NCBI GenBank assembly: GCA_001592145.1
Contig: BCWJ01000012.1
Coordinates: forward strand, 59,688-123,687
Source: Xylanimicrobium pachnodae JCM 13526 = NBRC 107786
GTDB lineage: Bacteria > Actinomycetota > Actinomycetes > Actinomycetales > Cellulomonadaceae
Direction: 5' to 3'
Length of the DNA stretch: 64,000 bases
Positions 6,889 through 14,416 of this stretch are shown in pieces. The translations under genes were made by a program, and so were the position numbers. The notes under the pieces are model-generated. The model did not search any database, was not told the DNA's origin, and was given only the letters and a program-made list of their open reading frames with translations. How positions within the stretch are numbered: the first letter of the stretch is position 1; each line of letters begins with the position of its first letter.

Positions 6889-7424
6889 CTGACCCCGCCG
6901 CCGACACCACGGCGCTCGCTGCCACGGAGGCCGCAGGAGCCCCGCAGGGGCCCGGGACCTCCCCGGACACCCCCGCCCAGCCCGACGCCACCCTGGAGAC
7001 GCCCACGGGCCAGCGGGAGGCCGCCAAGTACCGAACCCGACTCCGCGAGGCCGAGGCCGAACGCGACGCGACGGCCGCCGCGCTCGACGCCCAGCGTGCC
7101 GCGTCCGTGCGAACCGTTGTCGAGGCCGGCGTCCCCACCGACCACGACACCGTGAAGCTCCACGACGTCGAAGACCTCGCCAGGTTCTCCGGGGGCACGA
7201 CTGCCGACTACCTCGACGACAACGGCGCCGTGGACCCGGCCAAGGTCTCCGCGGCCATGGCCGACCTCTACGCCGCCCGCCCGTACCTGTTCACGACCCC
7301 GGACGACGGCAAGCCGCACACCCCGTACCGGCAACTGTCGAAGCCGCTGGCCGACGCACCCAGGCGGGACGGATCGCTGCCCGAGAACTTCACCGCGGCG
7401 TTCGCCCCCGAGCTGCTGCGCTGA
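6885..7424 (+). CDS. Scaffolding-like protein preceding the capsid gene
   Basis: 179 residues. A low-complexity Ala/Pro/Thr N-terminus leads into a charged coiled coil at about residues 45-75 (AAKYRTRLREAEAERDATAA, then LDAQR), followed by an acidic alpha/beta segment. Phage scaffolding proteins usually have this composition and lie immediately before the major capsid gene, as here. The capsid protein has no N-terminal delta domain, so an external scaffold would be needed. No sequence-level family call is possible by eye. Confidence 0.6.
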   Translation: MTDPAADTTALAATEAAGAPQGPGTSPDTPAQPDATLETPTGQREAAKYRTRLREAEAERDATAAALDAQRAASVRTVVEAGVPTDHDTVKLHDVEDLARFSGGTTADYLDDNGAVDPAKVSAAMADLYAARPYLFTTPDDGKPHTPYRQLSKPLADAPRRDGSLPENFTAAFAPELLR

Positions 7425-7442
7425 CATCTCCGGTACGCTGGG

Positions 7443-7563
7443 CGTGGAGTCGGACGGCAGGTCCGTGGCCGCCACCCGACTCCACGTCCGCCCCCGAGGG
7501 GCGCGCACGGCACGGCCCGCGGCCGCCGAGCGGAACACCCAATGTTCCTGCGTTCGGCGGCCG
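7443..7563 (+). promoter_or_regulatory. Two stable RNA hairpins in the leader of the capsid gene
   Basis: Hairpin 1: CGTGGAGTCG (7443-7452) pairs with CGACTCCACG (7477-7486). Hairpin 2: CGGCCGCCGA (7520-7529) pairs with TCGGCGGCCG (7554-7563), extended inward by GCGGAAC/GTTCCTGC around the loop ACCCAAT. Hairpin 2 ends 29 nt before the capsid ATG and leaves the ribosome-binding site free. This 168-bp gap is the only non-overlapping junction among the late genes, so it probably sets capsid expression separately. Confidence 0.6.
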
Positions 7564-7592
7564 TTCTCGTGCCGCCAGGAAGCGAGCCAACC

Positions 7593-8441
7593 ATGGCTAC
7601 GATCCACACCACCGCGACCAGCGCCAAGGCCTGGTCTCCCGACACCCAGGCCCACGCCCCCGAGGACGTGATCCCGGACGCCCTACTCATCCAGACCGCC
7701 ACGCACTCCGGGACCGTGGAGGGCGACGCCCCCGCCGTGCGCGTCACGTTCGTGACCGACGACGACGCCCAGTTCACCGCCGAGGGCGCCGAGATCGACG
7801 TTGCCGACGACGAACTCGACGAGGTCCTCGTCTACACCGGCAAGATCACGAAACTCGTCAAGGTCTCCCGCGAGCAGTACTACCAGGACCAGACCGCCGG
7901 TCGCCTCTCCACGTCCGTCGCGCGCGCCGTGACGAGGAAGGCGAACGCCGCATACCTCTCGCAGCCGAAGCCGACATCGCCGGACACGACACCGCCCGCC
8001 GGCCTGCTCAACGTGACGGGCATCAAGTCCGGCGATGCGGTCGCCACCGACCTAGACGCCCTCGTCGACCTCATCGCCACGCTCGAGGGTAACGGCGCCA
8101 CCCCGTCGCACATCGTGCTCGACCCGGTCGGGTGGGCCAGCCTGCGCAAGTTCAAGACCGCCACCTCCGAGGCCACCAGCCTCCTAGGCGCCGGCACGAA
8201 CGACGCCACCCGGATGCTGCTCGACCTGCCCGTGGTCGTCACACCCTCGATGACCGCCAACTCCGGCCTGGTGCTCGACGAGTCGGCGATCGCCGCGGCC
8301 TACGGCTCCATCCAGGTCGCCACGTCTGACCAGGTGTACTTCACGAGCGACAACATCGCGGTGCGCTGCACGTGGCGCATCGGATGGAACCTCGTGCACC
8401 CCGACCGCATCGGCAAGTTCACGGTCACCGCACCCGCCTGA
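7593..8441 (+). CDS. HK97-fold major capsid protein
   Basis: 282 residues from ATG at 7593 (preceded by AGGAAGCGAG); an upstream ATG at 7542 lies within the leader hairpin. Typical features: VKVSREQYYQDQTAGRLSTS (N-arm/E-loop side of the fold), VARAVTRKANAAYL (spine helix), ALVDLIATLEGNGATPSHIV and DPVGWASLRKFKT (P-domain), LLDLPVVVTPSMTANSGLVL and QVYFTSDNIAVRCTWRIGWN (A-domain and C-terminal strand). The short length and lack of a delta domain fit use of the separate scaffold. It is the last gene of the element. Confidence 0.9.
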   Translation: MATIHTTATSAKAWSPDTQAHAPEDVIPDALLIQTATHSGTVEGDAPAVRVTFVTDDDAQFTAEGAEIDVADDELDEVLVYTGKITKLVKVSREQYYQDQTAGRLSTSVARAVTRKANAAYLSQPKPTSPDTTPPAGLLNVTGIKSGDAVATDLDALVDLIATLEGNGATPSHIVLDPVGWASLRKFKTATSEATSLLGAGTNDATRMLLDLPVVVTPSMTANSGLVLDESAIAAAYGSIQVATSDQVYFTSDNIAVRCTWRIGWNLVHPDRIGKFTVTAPA

Positions 8442-8948
8442 TCATCCCGGGCGTCAACGTCACCCGCCAGCCACTGATGGCCTGGCCGCGGCGGGATCGA
8501 TGGCCGGCCAGCGCACTCCTTGCGCGAACGAACCGACCAGCGCCCAACCTGCGTGGCCCGTTCACCACCGAGCGGGCCACGCAATCGGTGGGGGAGCACC
8601 CCCCACCCCAAGAGGGGTCCCGCAGCCCGGGTATTGCGAAATCCCCGCGCAGACCATGCCGGGTTTTCCGCACCTCACGCGCCCTCCCTGCCAGGCCACC
8701 AGCCCGCCGTCCACCACGCGAATGGGTGCGCGCATCCTGCGGAACCTGTGGGTCCGCACCTTCCGCATGTTCGCGCGTGGGCCCGCGCTGCCAGGCGCGT
8801 TTCTCGCGCTGTCGTCGCGCGGCCGCGCGTCCGTGCGTGCCCACAATCTGCCCACACTTGGCGGCGATTGTGTGCGATCACGGGTGACCCTATGCGACTC
8901 AAAACGGCGTCATTCCGCCGATCCTGTCGGTACCCTGGGGCCGGGTTG
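8442..8948. other. 507-bp non-coding 3' region of the element, with hairpins; packaging-site candidate
   Basis: No convincing gene. GTGGCCCG/CGGGCCAC (8553-8580) and GGTGGGGG/CCCCCCACC (8587-8607) form hairpins that may terminate the capsid transcript. TGCGGAA...TTCCGCA (about 8738-8768) is the core of a larger interrupted dyad, and CACAATC/GATTGTG flank the right arm sites. A satellite that uses a helper's terminase must carry a recognition site, and this is the only sizeable non-coding space in the element. Confidence 0.5.
8837..8859. promoter_or_regulatory. Putative right integrase arm-type sites
   Basis: TGCCCAC at 8838-8844 and 8849-8855, 11 bp apart, in a 23-bp block that closely matches 411-433 beside attL in the same orientation. 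The pair ends about 90 bp before attR, a normal arm-to-core distance. Confidence 0.5.
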
Positions 8949-8972
8949 GAGTTCGAATCTCACCGCTACCGC
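8949..8972. repeat. attR: 24-bp attachment repeat
   Basis: Identical to 326-349 (tRNA-Ser T-arm and acceptor 3' strand). Only this fragment of the tRNA remains here, without the 5' part, so this is the remnant side of the integration. Confidence 0.95.
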
Positions 8973-8977
8973 ATCCC

Positions 8978-9019
8978 GAAGGGTCCCAACCGCAGAATCT
9001 TGCGGATCTGGGACCCTTC
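8978..9019. terminator. Original tRNA-Ser terminator displaced by the element
   Basis: GAAGGGTCCCA (8978-8988) pairs perfectly with TGGGACCCTTC (9009-9019); an inner CCGCA/TGCGG stem adds stability. It lies immediately beyond attR, where the terminator of the uninterrupted tRNA gene would be. Confidence 0.8.
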
Positions 9020-9078
9020 GTCGTCGAAAGGGGCGGCCGGGGAGGTTGCTCCACGGCCGCCCCCGCCGTCGCCGTCAC

Positions 9079-9243
9079 TCAGTCGAGCTCGTGCACCACG
9101 AACCGCTCCTGCTCCGTGCCCTCGCGCACCGCCCTGATCGCCGCGGCCAGTTCGGGCACCGCGGTCGGCTCCGCGTTCAGCTCCGCCTCGACCTGGTCGA
9201 CCTCGCGGGGCGTGAGCCGCATTCCCTGCTCGTTGATGGTCAC
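9079..9243 (-). CDS. Small protein, 54 aa, third gene of a PIN toxin operon
   Basis: GTG at 9243 overlaps the stop of the PIN-domain gene (9240-9242). The protein reads VTINEQGMRLTPREVDQVEA and ends TEQERFVVHELD; it is helical and acidic. Not recognised as a known family. A third small gene after a Phd/PIN pair is uncommon and it may assist the antitoxin. It could also be a chance frame, but start overlap, length and composition favour coding. Confidence 0.5.
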   Translation of the reverse strand: MTINEQGMRLTPREVDQVEAELNAEPTAVPELAAAIRAVREGTEQERFVVHELD

Positions 9244-9680
9244 CAGTCCGTCTCCTGCTGCGGTGCGATCGGGCTCGTGATCGCTCGTCGCTCGTCGCCG
9301 TCACCCACGGGCTCGAACGCGGCCAGACCCATCGACTCCGCAACGGTTCGCATCGCGTTGTCGTGGGTCAGAACCGTCAGTGACAGTCCGGTCTGCGCTG
9401 CTGTCGCGAGGTGTAGAGCATCGAGCGTCCTGATCGTCTGCTCGATCGCTTCCGCGATCACGAAGGTGTCCGGCGTGACGGGAACGAGCCGGACGCGCGA
9501 GAGGACCTTGGACGCATCGGCCAGGGGAAGCCCGTCGCGCCGCATGGTGCGAACCATCTCCGTCTGCAGCAGCCGCGAACTGATGAGCGTGGTGTGCGTT
9601 TGCGTGTCCGTCAGCCATGCCCGCCACGCGTCCCGCTGTGCCGTGGGGATCGCGGCGCGAAGCGCAACGGACGAGTCCAC
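9240..9680 (-). CDS. PIN-domain ribonuclease toxin (VapC-like)
   Basis: A predicted Mg-dependent RNase. Acidic active-site residues are in VDSSVAL, LQTEMVRT, IRTLDALHLATA and VLTHDNAM, the usual PIN order. The GTG at 9680 places the first Asp at residue 2 and cuts off the first beta strand. The frame continues upstream (LTRVAYVDSS) to a CTG at 9698 that overlaps the antitoxin stop as CTGA; this CTG may be the true start and would give the normal VAYVDSS opening. The upstream gene encodes the cognate antitoxin. Confidence 0.85.
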   Translation of the reverse strand: MDSSVALRAAIPTAQRDAWRAWLTDTQTHTTLISSRLLQTEMVRTMRRDGLPLADASKVLSRVRLVPVTPDTFVIAEAIEQTIRTLDALHLATAAQTGLSLTVLTHDNAMRTVAESMGLAAFEPVGDGDERRAITSPIAPQQETDW

Positions 9681-9694
9681 GTAGGCGACCCGCG

Positions 9695-9964
9695 TCAGCG
9701 ATCACCCTTGCCCCACTCGACAAGCTCGTCGACCTCAGCAGACGTGTAAGCGTGCGTGCTCGGGTCGGTCGGCTCGCTCCACGGGATCGGCTCCTGCGGC
9801 GCCTCGACGAGACCACGGGCGACCAGCGTCGCCAGCGGATCCGCAGTCGCGGTCCCGGCGACGAGCGTCCACCGGTCGTTGACCGCGACGGCGCCCGCCT
9901 GGTCCGCGAAGGCCAGTGCCTCCGCCGTGTGTCGCGACAGGAACCGCCGGGTGATCGTCCTCAT
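9695..9964 (-). CDS. Phd/YefM-type antitoxin
   Basis: 89 residues from ATG at 9964: MRTITRRFLSRHTAEALAFA, then DQAGAVAVNDRWTLVAGTAT. The N-terminal part fits the Phd fold for DNA binding (R-x-F-L-S-R-H-x-A-E-A-L). The acidic C-terminus (TSAEVDELVEWGKGD) would wrap the PIN toxin. The frame opens six codons earlier, but that start would cover the operator repeats. Confidence 0.75.
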   Translation of the reverse strand: MRTITRRFLSRHTAEALAFADQAGAVAVNDRWTLVAGTATADPLATLVARGLVEAPQEPIPWSEPTDPSTHAYTSAEVDELVEWGKGDR

Positions 9965-9992
9965 GTCTGACACGACATCCATCTTGTCTGAC
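9964..9992. promoter_or_regulatory. Toxin-antitoxin operator: TGTCTGAC direct repeats
   Basis: TGTCTGAC occurs at 9964-9971 and 9985-9992, 21 bp (two helical turns) apart, directly at the antitoxin start. Autoregulation by the antitoxin or toxin-antitoxin complex is typical; binding is inferred. Confidence 0.5.
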
Positions 9993-10033
9993 GATGGTCC
10001 ATCGCCTTGGGTCCGGCCCCGTGCCTGCGCTCT

Positions 10034-11779
10034 TCACGTAACCAGCCGGTAGAAGAACCCGGGGCCGCGCCGGTTCACGCGCGAGGGCTCCAAGACTCCG
10101 CTCTCCTCGAGCTCGCGCAGCACCGATCCGACGTTGGACGGACTGGCGCCGACGATCGAACCGAGCTCTGTCGTCGAGATCCGACCACGTGCCCGGGAGT
10201 AGCTCGCGGCGATGGCTCTCCGGGTCGGCCAGTCGCGGCGCCACGCCACGGCATCATCCAGACGCTGCAGCGCGGCTCGCCCTCCGTCGGACAGCGCGTA
10301 CGCAGTCGATGAGCCGTCAGGTGACCCGGCCACTGCGCTCACGATCGCGACCCCGCTGAGCGTTGTGTTCCGAAGCCGCTGAAGCGCCCCCAGCGTCTCC
10401 GCACGGTTGAGCTGGAGCAGAGGACCGGCGGTCTCGACGTCGACCCAACCGACCTGGACCAGGTGCCGCAGTAGGAGAAGGGAGTTGACGTCGTCGGCCG
10501 CGTCGCGAGGCTGGACCGCATCGAGCCACTCCAACCACGGACCGTCTGCGATGTCACCGACCAGCGACGCCCGCACGTACGGCCCCTCGACCTCGTCGAT
10601 CAGTGGCGTCTCGTGACCGAAGCGGACCATCTCGCGCACCATCCGGTCGACGCCGACACCCTCCCGCTCGGCGACCCGGAGCGCCGCGACGAGGGCCGTC
10701 AGTGCCGTGTTCCTCGATACCGATGGGTGAGTCAAGATGTTCTCCGCGGTCACGCCGCCGAAGAACCCGCCTGGGCTCGTCACCCGCAGCGTGGACCCGA
10801 CATGCTCCACCACCGTCGGCTGCGGCGAGCCCCAGTCGCGGTGAACAGCGCCGTTCACGACCGCCTCGCGTACCGCCAGCTCCGGAAGGTCGCGCACCTG
10901 GCCCCGGGACATCTGCCCGGGGAGATGCCGGATCGCGTTGCTCGCCTCGATCCGCGTGAACACATCGCTCAGCTCTTCGAGGAGGCTGCGCCCACCCTCG
11001 CGGACACGCTGGCGAGCATCACCGCCAGCGACCTCGCGGCGGATGTAGTCGAACGCAGGCTCCGCCCGCCCGACGAACGCGAGCACCCCCGCGTTGGTCA
11101 GCAATCCGTCGCCGGTCACCACGTTCAACCGGCGCAAGAGCTCTCCCGTGGACTGCTGGGCGAGTTCGATCGCGTGCGTCTCGCGGCTCTCGCGCAGGAA
11201 CCGCCGGGCCAACTCCACCGCCGTCTCGCGGACGGACGACACGGGAACGGTCGACGGCTGAGCCGACCAGTCGAACTGCATCCGATCCATCCGGTGCGCG
11301 TGCCAGGTTGCCGGATCGATTTCGACGCACCGATCGTCAACCCGCCAGCTGACCCTGCCCCGCCACCGGATCGGCTCGATGGCCTGCGGCGCGCGGATCA
11401 CCAGCAAACGTGCTCCCTGCACGACGACGGGACGCACGTCGATCGTCAGGGTGTTGCTGGTCAGCGCATACACCCGGCTTCGAAGCCATTCGACGTCGAG
11501 CGACGTCCCGATCAGAGTGCCGTCGTCGGCAGCGCCCAGAACCAGCGCGCCACCACCGGGTGTGTTCGCCATGCACGCCGCCTCGCCAGCGACCTGATCG
11601 GCGGCCCGCTCGTTGCGAGGCTCACCGGGCCGCACCGTGCCCTGCCTGTCCCGACGTCCGGCCTCCTCCTTGAGGTCGACCAGCGACGACTCGTCGTCGG
11701 CGAACGTGCCGGCGTCGAGCAGTGCCATCACTCGCGTGAGTTCCTGCTCGACGGGGTCCGGGCCGAAACCTATGCTCAT
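10034..11779 (-). CDS. AlbA_2/Schlafen-type ATP-binding regulator (COG2865-like)
   Basis: 581 residues. The N-terminal AlbA_2 domain (about 30-160) shows SLVDLKEEAGRRD, then ACMANTPGGGALVLGAADDG and RLLVIRAPQAIEPIRWRGRVS. A GHKL-like helicase/ATPase region follows at about 300-410 (LAVREAVVNGAVHRDWG, then STLRVTSPGGFFGGV). The C-terminus has winged helices (RAIAASYSRARGRISTTELG, SNVGSVLRELEESGVLEPSR). Proteins of this build are often called transcriptional regulators and frequently sit in or beside type I restriction operons; a HsdR remnant lies 80 bp upstream. A defence-linked role is inferred. Confidence 0.8.
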   Translation of the reverse strand: MSIGFGPDPVEQELTRVMALLDAGTFADDESSLVDLKEEAGRRDRQGTVRPGEPRNERAADQVAGEAACMANTPGGGALVLGAADDGTLIGTSLDVEWLRSRVYALTSNTLTIDVRPVVVQGARLLVIRAPQAIEPIRWRGRVSWRVDDRCVEIDPATWHAHRMDRMQFDWSAQPSTVPVSSVRETAVELARRFLRESRETHAIELAQQSTGELLRRLNVVTGDGLLTNAGVLAFVGRAEPAFDYIRREVAGGDARQRVREGGRSLLEELSDVFTRIEASNAIRHLPGQMSRGQVRDLPELAVREAVVNGAVHRDWGSPQPTVVEHVGSTLRVTSPGGFFGGVTAENILTHPSVSRNTALTALVAALRVAEREGVGVDRMVREMVRFGHETPLIDEVEGPYVRASLVGDIADGPWLEWLDAVQPRDAADDVNSLLLLRHLVQVGWVDVETAGPLLQLNRAETLGALQRLRNTTLSGVAIVSAVAGSPDGSSTAYALSDGGRAALQRLDDAVAWRRDWPTRRAIAASYSRARGRISTTELGSIVGASPSNVGSVLRELEESGVLEPSRVNRRGPGFFYRLVT

Positions 11780-11856
11780 CGCTCCTCACACCTCATGGCC
11801 ATAATTTAGCTTGCTCCTAATATATGACTGGGTGGCGCGCCGAGCGGAGCCGATAG

Positions 11857-12069
11857 ATCTGGGTGGACTCCGCGTGCCGAGCCGCGCAAGACGATCTGGC
11901 GGAGGTCGAGAGCCTCATCGCCGGGGAGCGCCTGAGGCCCGAACAGACGCGCGCCTTCGTCGAGTCCGCGTTCCGTGATGGTGGCGCGCGGACCGAGGGC
12001 ACCGCGATCGTGACGTTGCTCCCGCCCGTCTCGCGCTTCGCCGACGATGGGCGGACAGGGCCGCGTTGA
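11857..12069 (+). pseudogene. Remnant of type I restriction HsdR C-terminus
   Basis: The frame after the TAG at 11854 encodes EVESLIAGERLRPEQTRAFV, then ESAFRDGGARTEGTAIVTLL and PPVSRF. This is the sequence pattern of the last helical domain of EcoR124-type HsdR subunits (E-x-L-x-P-E-x-T-R-x-F-V ... F-R-D-G ... T-G-T-A-I ... L-P-P-V-S-R-F), as I recall it. The motor and nuclease domains and the final C-terminal residues are missing. It lies in antisense orientation to the AlbA_2 gene. Confidence 0.6.
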
Positions 12070-12466
12070 AGGCCCGAGTCACCGAATGACCAAGAGCATT
12101 CTTCGGCCGCTTCGTGGACTTGTCGTGAGCCGTGGCGGATCGCGCTGACGCGACTCGGCGACGCATGTGGAACGGCGTGACGTGCGGATGAGCCCAGGCC
12201 CGGGCACACCGTCGAGACTGTGGGGCCTGGCGACGCACCGGGGTCTACTTCCTGCCCTTCGTGAACCTCGCGAACGAGGACAACCCGAGTGCGTCCTTAC
12301 CGACAGGTCGGCCAGGCGCCCCCGAGCGTGGACCCGTTGGGTCGATCGTCAGAGCCTCAGGGGAGAACCCGCGTACACCCGGCGACTCACCGACAGAGTG
12401 CAAGAGAGTCGCGAAAGAGTCGGAACGAGCTGAGTTACCGAGTCCTGGCGGGGTGAACCGGGTGCG
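12070..12466. other. 397 bp without a recognisable gene (decayed region)
   Basis: Short frames exist but none has a ribosome-binding site plus recognisable product. A fragment reading VYFLPFVNLANEDNPSAS (about 12243-12296, plus strand) may be debris of a lost gene. Base composition is less GC-rich than the flanking core genes. Confidence 0.5.
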
Positions 12467-14416
12467 TCAGGCTGCAGTCCGGTTCCGGGAGCCCGCCGCC
12501 GCCACGGCCACCGGCACCCCGAGCCCGATCGCCGCGACCACCGCGAGCAGCCCGCCGAGCACCGGAGGGTCGATCACCGGCACGGGCACCCCGGCGAGCC
12601 CCTGGCCCACCCCGGCGAGGGCGGGCAGGGCGCAGGCCAGCCCTACGAGCACGGCCGTCGTCACGATCAGCGCGGACTCGGTCAGCACCATCGTGAGCAC
12701 CTGCCGCCGGGTGGCGCCGGTGCGGCGGAGCAGGGTGAGCTCGGCCCGGCGGGACCGCGTGGTCAGCACGAGCGTGTTCGCGGCCATGACGGCGACCAGG
12801 GCGAGGAGGGCCAGCAGGAGCGCCGTCGAGAGGTCCTGCTGCCCGGCGGCCGAGTCCCGGGCTGCGCGCGCGTAACCGTTCACGTCGGTCACGACCCAGC
12901 CCGCGCCCACGCCCGCCACCGCACGCGTGACGGCGGCACGCACCGCCGCGGTGTCGTCGTCGGCCCGGACCAGCAGGGTGCCGGTGCTGTCTGCCGTGCC
13001 GAGGTGTGCGGCGCCCGCGGCGCCGAGCACGTAGTCGCCGACGCCGAGGCCGCGCGAGTAGATCGCGCCGACGGTGAAGGACGTGACGGTGTCCCCGACG
13101 CGCACGTCCACGGTGTGGCCGAGGCCCGCGGAGCCCAGTGCGGCGTCCTCGCTGACGGCGATGGTGTGCCCGCCGGCCAGCGTCGCGAGGGACCCCGCCA
13201 CCACGCCCGGGTCGACGCCGACGCCGGAGCGCGCGCCGACGCCGGAGGGTCCGCCGCCTGCCACCGCGTCGTCGGGCAGCACGAGCACCGACGACGGGTC
13301 CCAGTCCAGCTCGCCGATCACGGGCACGTCCGCGTCCTCGCGGTCGGTGCGCACCCGCGCGGGGACCGACCGCAGCGCGGCGAAGCCGGTGACGTCGGGC
13401 ACCGCGGTGAGGGCGCGGGCGACGTCGTCGGGGGAGCCAGGGCCGGTCACCACGAGGTCGGCGTGGATGCTGTCCCGCAGCTGCCGTTCGGCGGCGTCGG
13501 CCACGGCGGTGGCCACGCCGGACTGGACGGTGCCGACGGCCAGGAGCAGCGCGAGCGGCACGATCGCGCCGGTGGTGCGCCGGGAGAACCCGCGCGCGTT
13601 GAGCAGCGCGAGCGTGGCCGTGGCGCGCGAGCGCGGCACGGCGGCGAGGCCGCGGCGCGCGACGGCCGCCAGCAGCAGCGGGCCGGCCAGCGCGGCGGCG
13701 ATGACCAGCAGGAACGCGGTCAGCGAGGCGCTGGCGGCGCCCACCGTGCCGGGCACGAACAGCGGGCTTCCCGCGGCGAGGACGCCGACGACGGCGAGCA
13801 CGCCGGCGGCGACCACCCGACCCCGAGGCAGTCGGCCCGGGTCGGTGGCGGAGGCCCGCACCGCGACCGCCGGGTCGAGCAGCGCGCTCTCCCTGCTCGC
13901 GAGCCGCGCGGTGGCCAGCGCGGTGGGCACGAGCAGCGCGAGCGTCCCGAGCACGGGCCAGGCGGAGAGTCCCGGCGTGAACCCGGGCGGCACGATCCCG
14001 GCGGCGCTCAGGGTGCCCGACAGGCGCGGGGCGAGCAGCAGCCCGGGCACCACGCCCACCGGGGCGGCGACCGCGAACACCAGCAGCACCTCGGCCGTGA
14101 CGAGCCGGCGCACCTGGGCGGTGGTCGCGCCGACGGCGCGCAGCAGGGCCAGCTCGCGGGCGCGGGGGCGCAGTGTGGCGCTGAACGTCGTGGAGACGAC
14201 CAGCAGCGCGACCACCAGGGCCGTGCCGGTGAACGACGACGCGAACGCCAGGAGCATCGACCCGGTGAGGTCGCCCGCGCTCCGGACCCCGGCGTCGAGC
14301 CACACCCCGGTCGCGGTGAGCAGGGCCGCCGCGAGCGCCACGACGAGTGCGCTGCCGGCCAGGGAGCCGCGGCGTACGCGCACGGAGGCGCGGGCCTGGG
14401 ACCACACGGCGTTCAT
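12467..14416 (-). CDS. FtsX/MacB-family ABC transporter permease
   Basis: 649 residues, starting 4 bp inside the ATPase gene. Two FtsX units: the first has membrane segments at about 20-40, 55-75 and 105-130 (LALLRAVGATTAQVRRLV between them). The second, at about 515-640, carries the same pattern (LTLLRRTGATRRQVLTMVLT). A long extracellular domain separates further segments. This is the exporter or lipid/peptide-sensing type of permease common beside two-component systems. The substrate is unknown. Confidence 0.9.
   Translation of the reverse strand: MNAVWSQARASVRVRRGSLAGSALVVALAAALLTATGVWLDAGVRSAGDLTGSMLLAFASSFTGTALVVALLVVSTTFSATLRPRARELALLRAVGATTAQVRRLVTAEVLLVFAVAAPVGVVPGLLLAPRLSGTLSAAGIVPPGFTPGLSAWPVLGTLALLVPTALATARLASRESALLDPAVAVRASATDPGRLPRGRVVAAGVLAVVGVLAAGSPLFVPGTVGAASASLTAFLLVIAAALAGPLLLAAVARRGLAAVPRSRATATLALLNARGFSRRTTGAIVPLALLLAVGTVQSGVATAVADAAERQLRDSIHADLVVTGPGSPDDVARALTAVPDVTGFAALRSVPARVRTDREDADVPVIGELDWDPSSVLVLPDDAVAGGGPSGVGARSGVGVDPGVVAGSLATLAGGHTIAVSEDAALGSAGLGHTVDVRVGDTVTSFTVGAIYSRGLGVGDYVLGAAGAAHLGTADSTGTLLVRADDDTAAVRAAVTRAVAGVGAGWVVTDVNGYARAARDSAAGQQDLSTALLLALLALVAVMAANTLVLTTRSRRAELTLLRRTGATRRQVLTMVLTESALIVTTAVLVGLACALPALAGVGQGLAGVPVPVIDPPVLGGLLAVVAAIGLGVPVAVAAAGSRNRTAA

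Larger units (their letters stand above)
326..8972. mobile_element. Integrated phage-satellite-like element in tRNA-Ser, with its own capsid gene
   Basis: About 8.6 kb between two perfect 24-bp att repeats. Gene order: integrase and HTH gene leftward; then rightward excisionase, small regulators, replication protein, zinc-ribbon protein, tape-measure-like protein, Ntn-hydrolase-like protein, scaffold-like protein and major capsid protein. The rightward genes mostly overlap by 4 bp (ATGA or GTGA), so they form a tightly packed operon. No terminase, portal, head-tail connector, holin or endolysin is recognisable, and every stretch over 170 bp outside the 3' region is coding. This looks too small and too selective to be a complete phage and too well preserved to be random prophage debris. 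A capsid-encoding satellite or cargo element is my inference. Confidence 0.85.

Noticed and set aside
8500..9684. 394-codon frame running across attR, the tRNA remnant and the PIN genes
   Set aside because: It crosses the integration boundary and terminator and is antisense to the toxin-antitoxin genes; no motif.
12435..14405. 656-codon frame overlapping the FtsX permease in another phase
   Set aside because: Composition is RRGR/ARPR without any domain, whereas the 12467-14416 frame shows membrane segments and the FtsX pattern.
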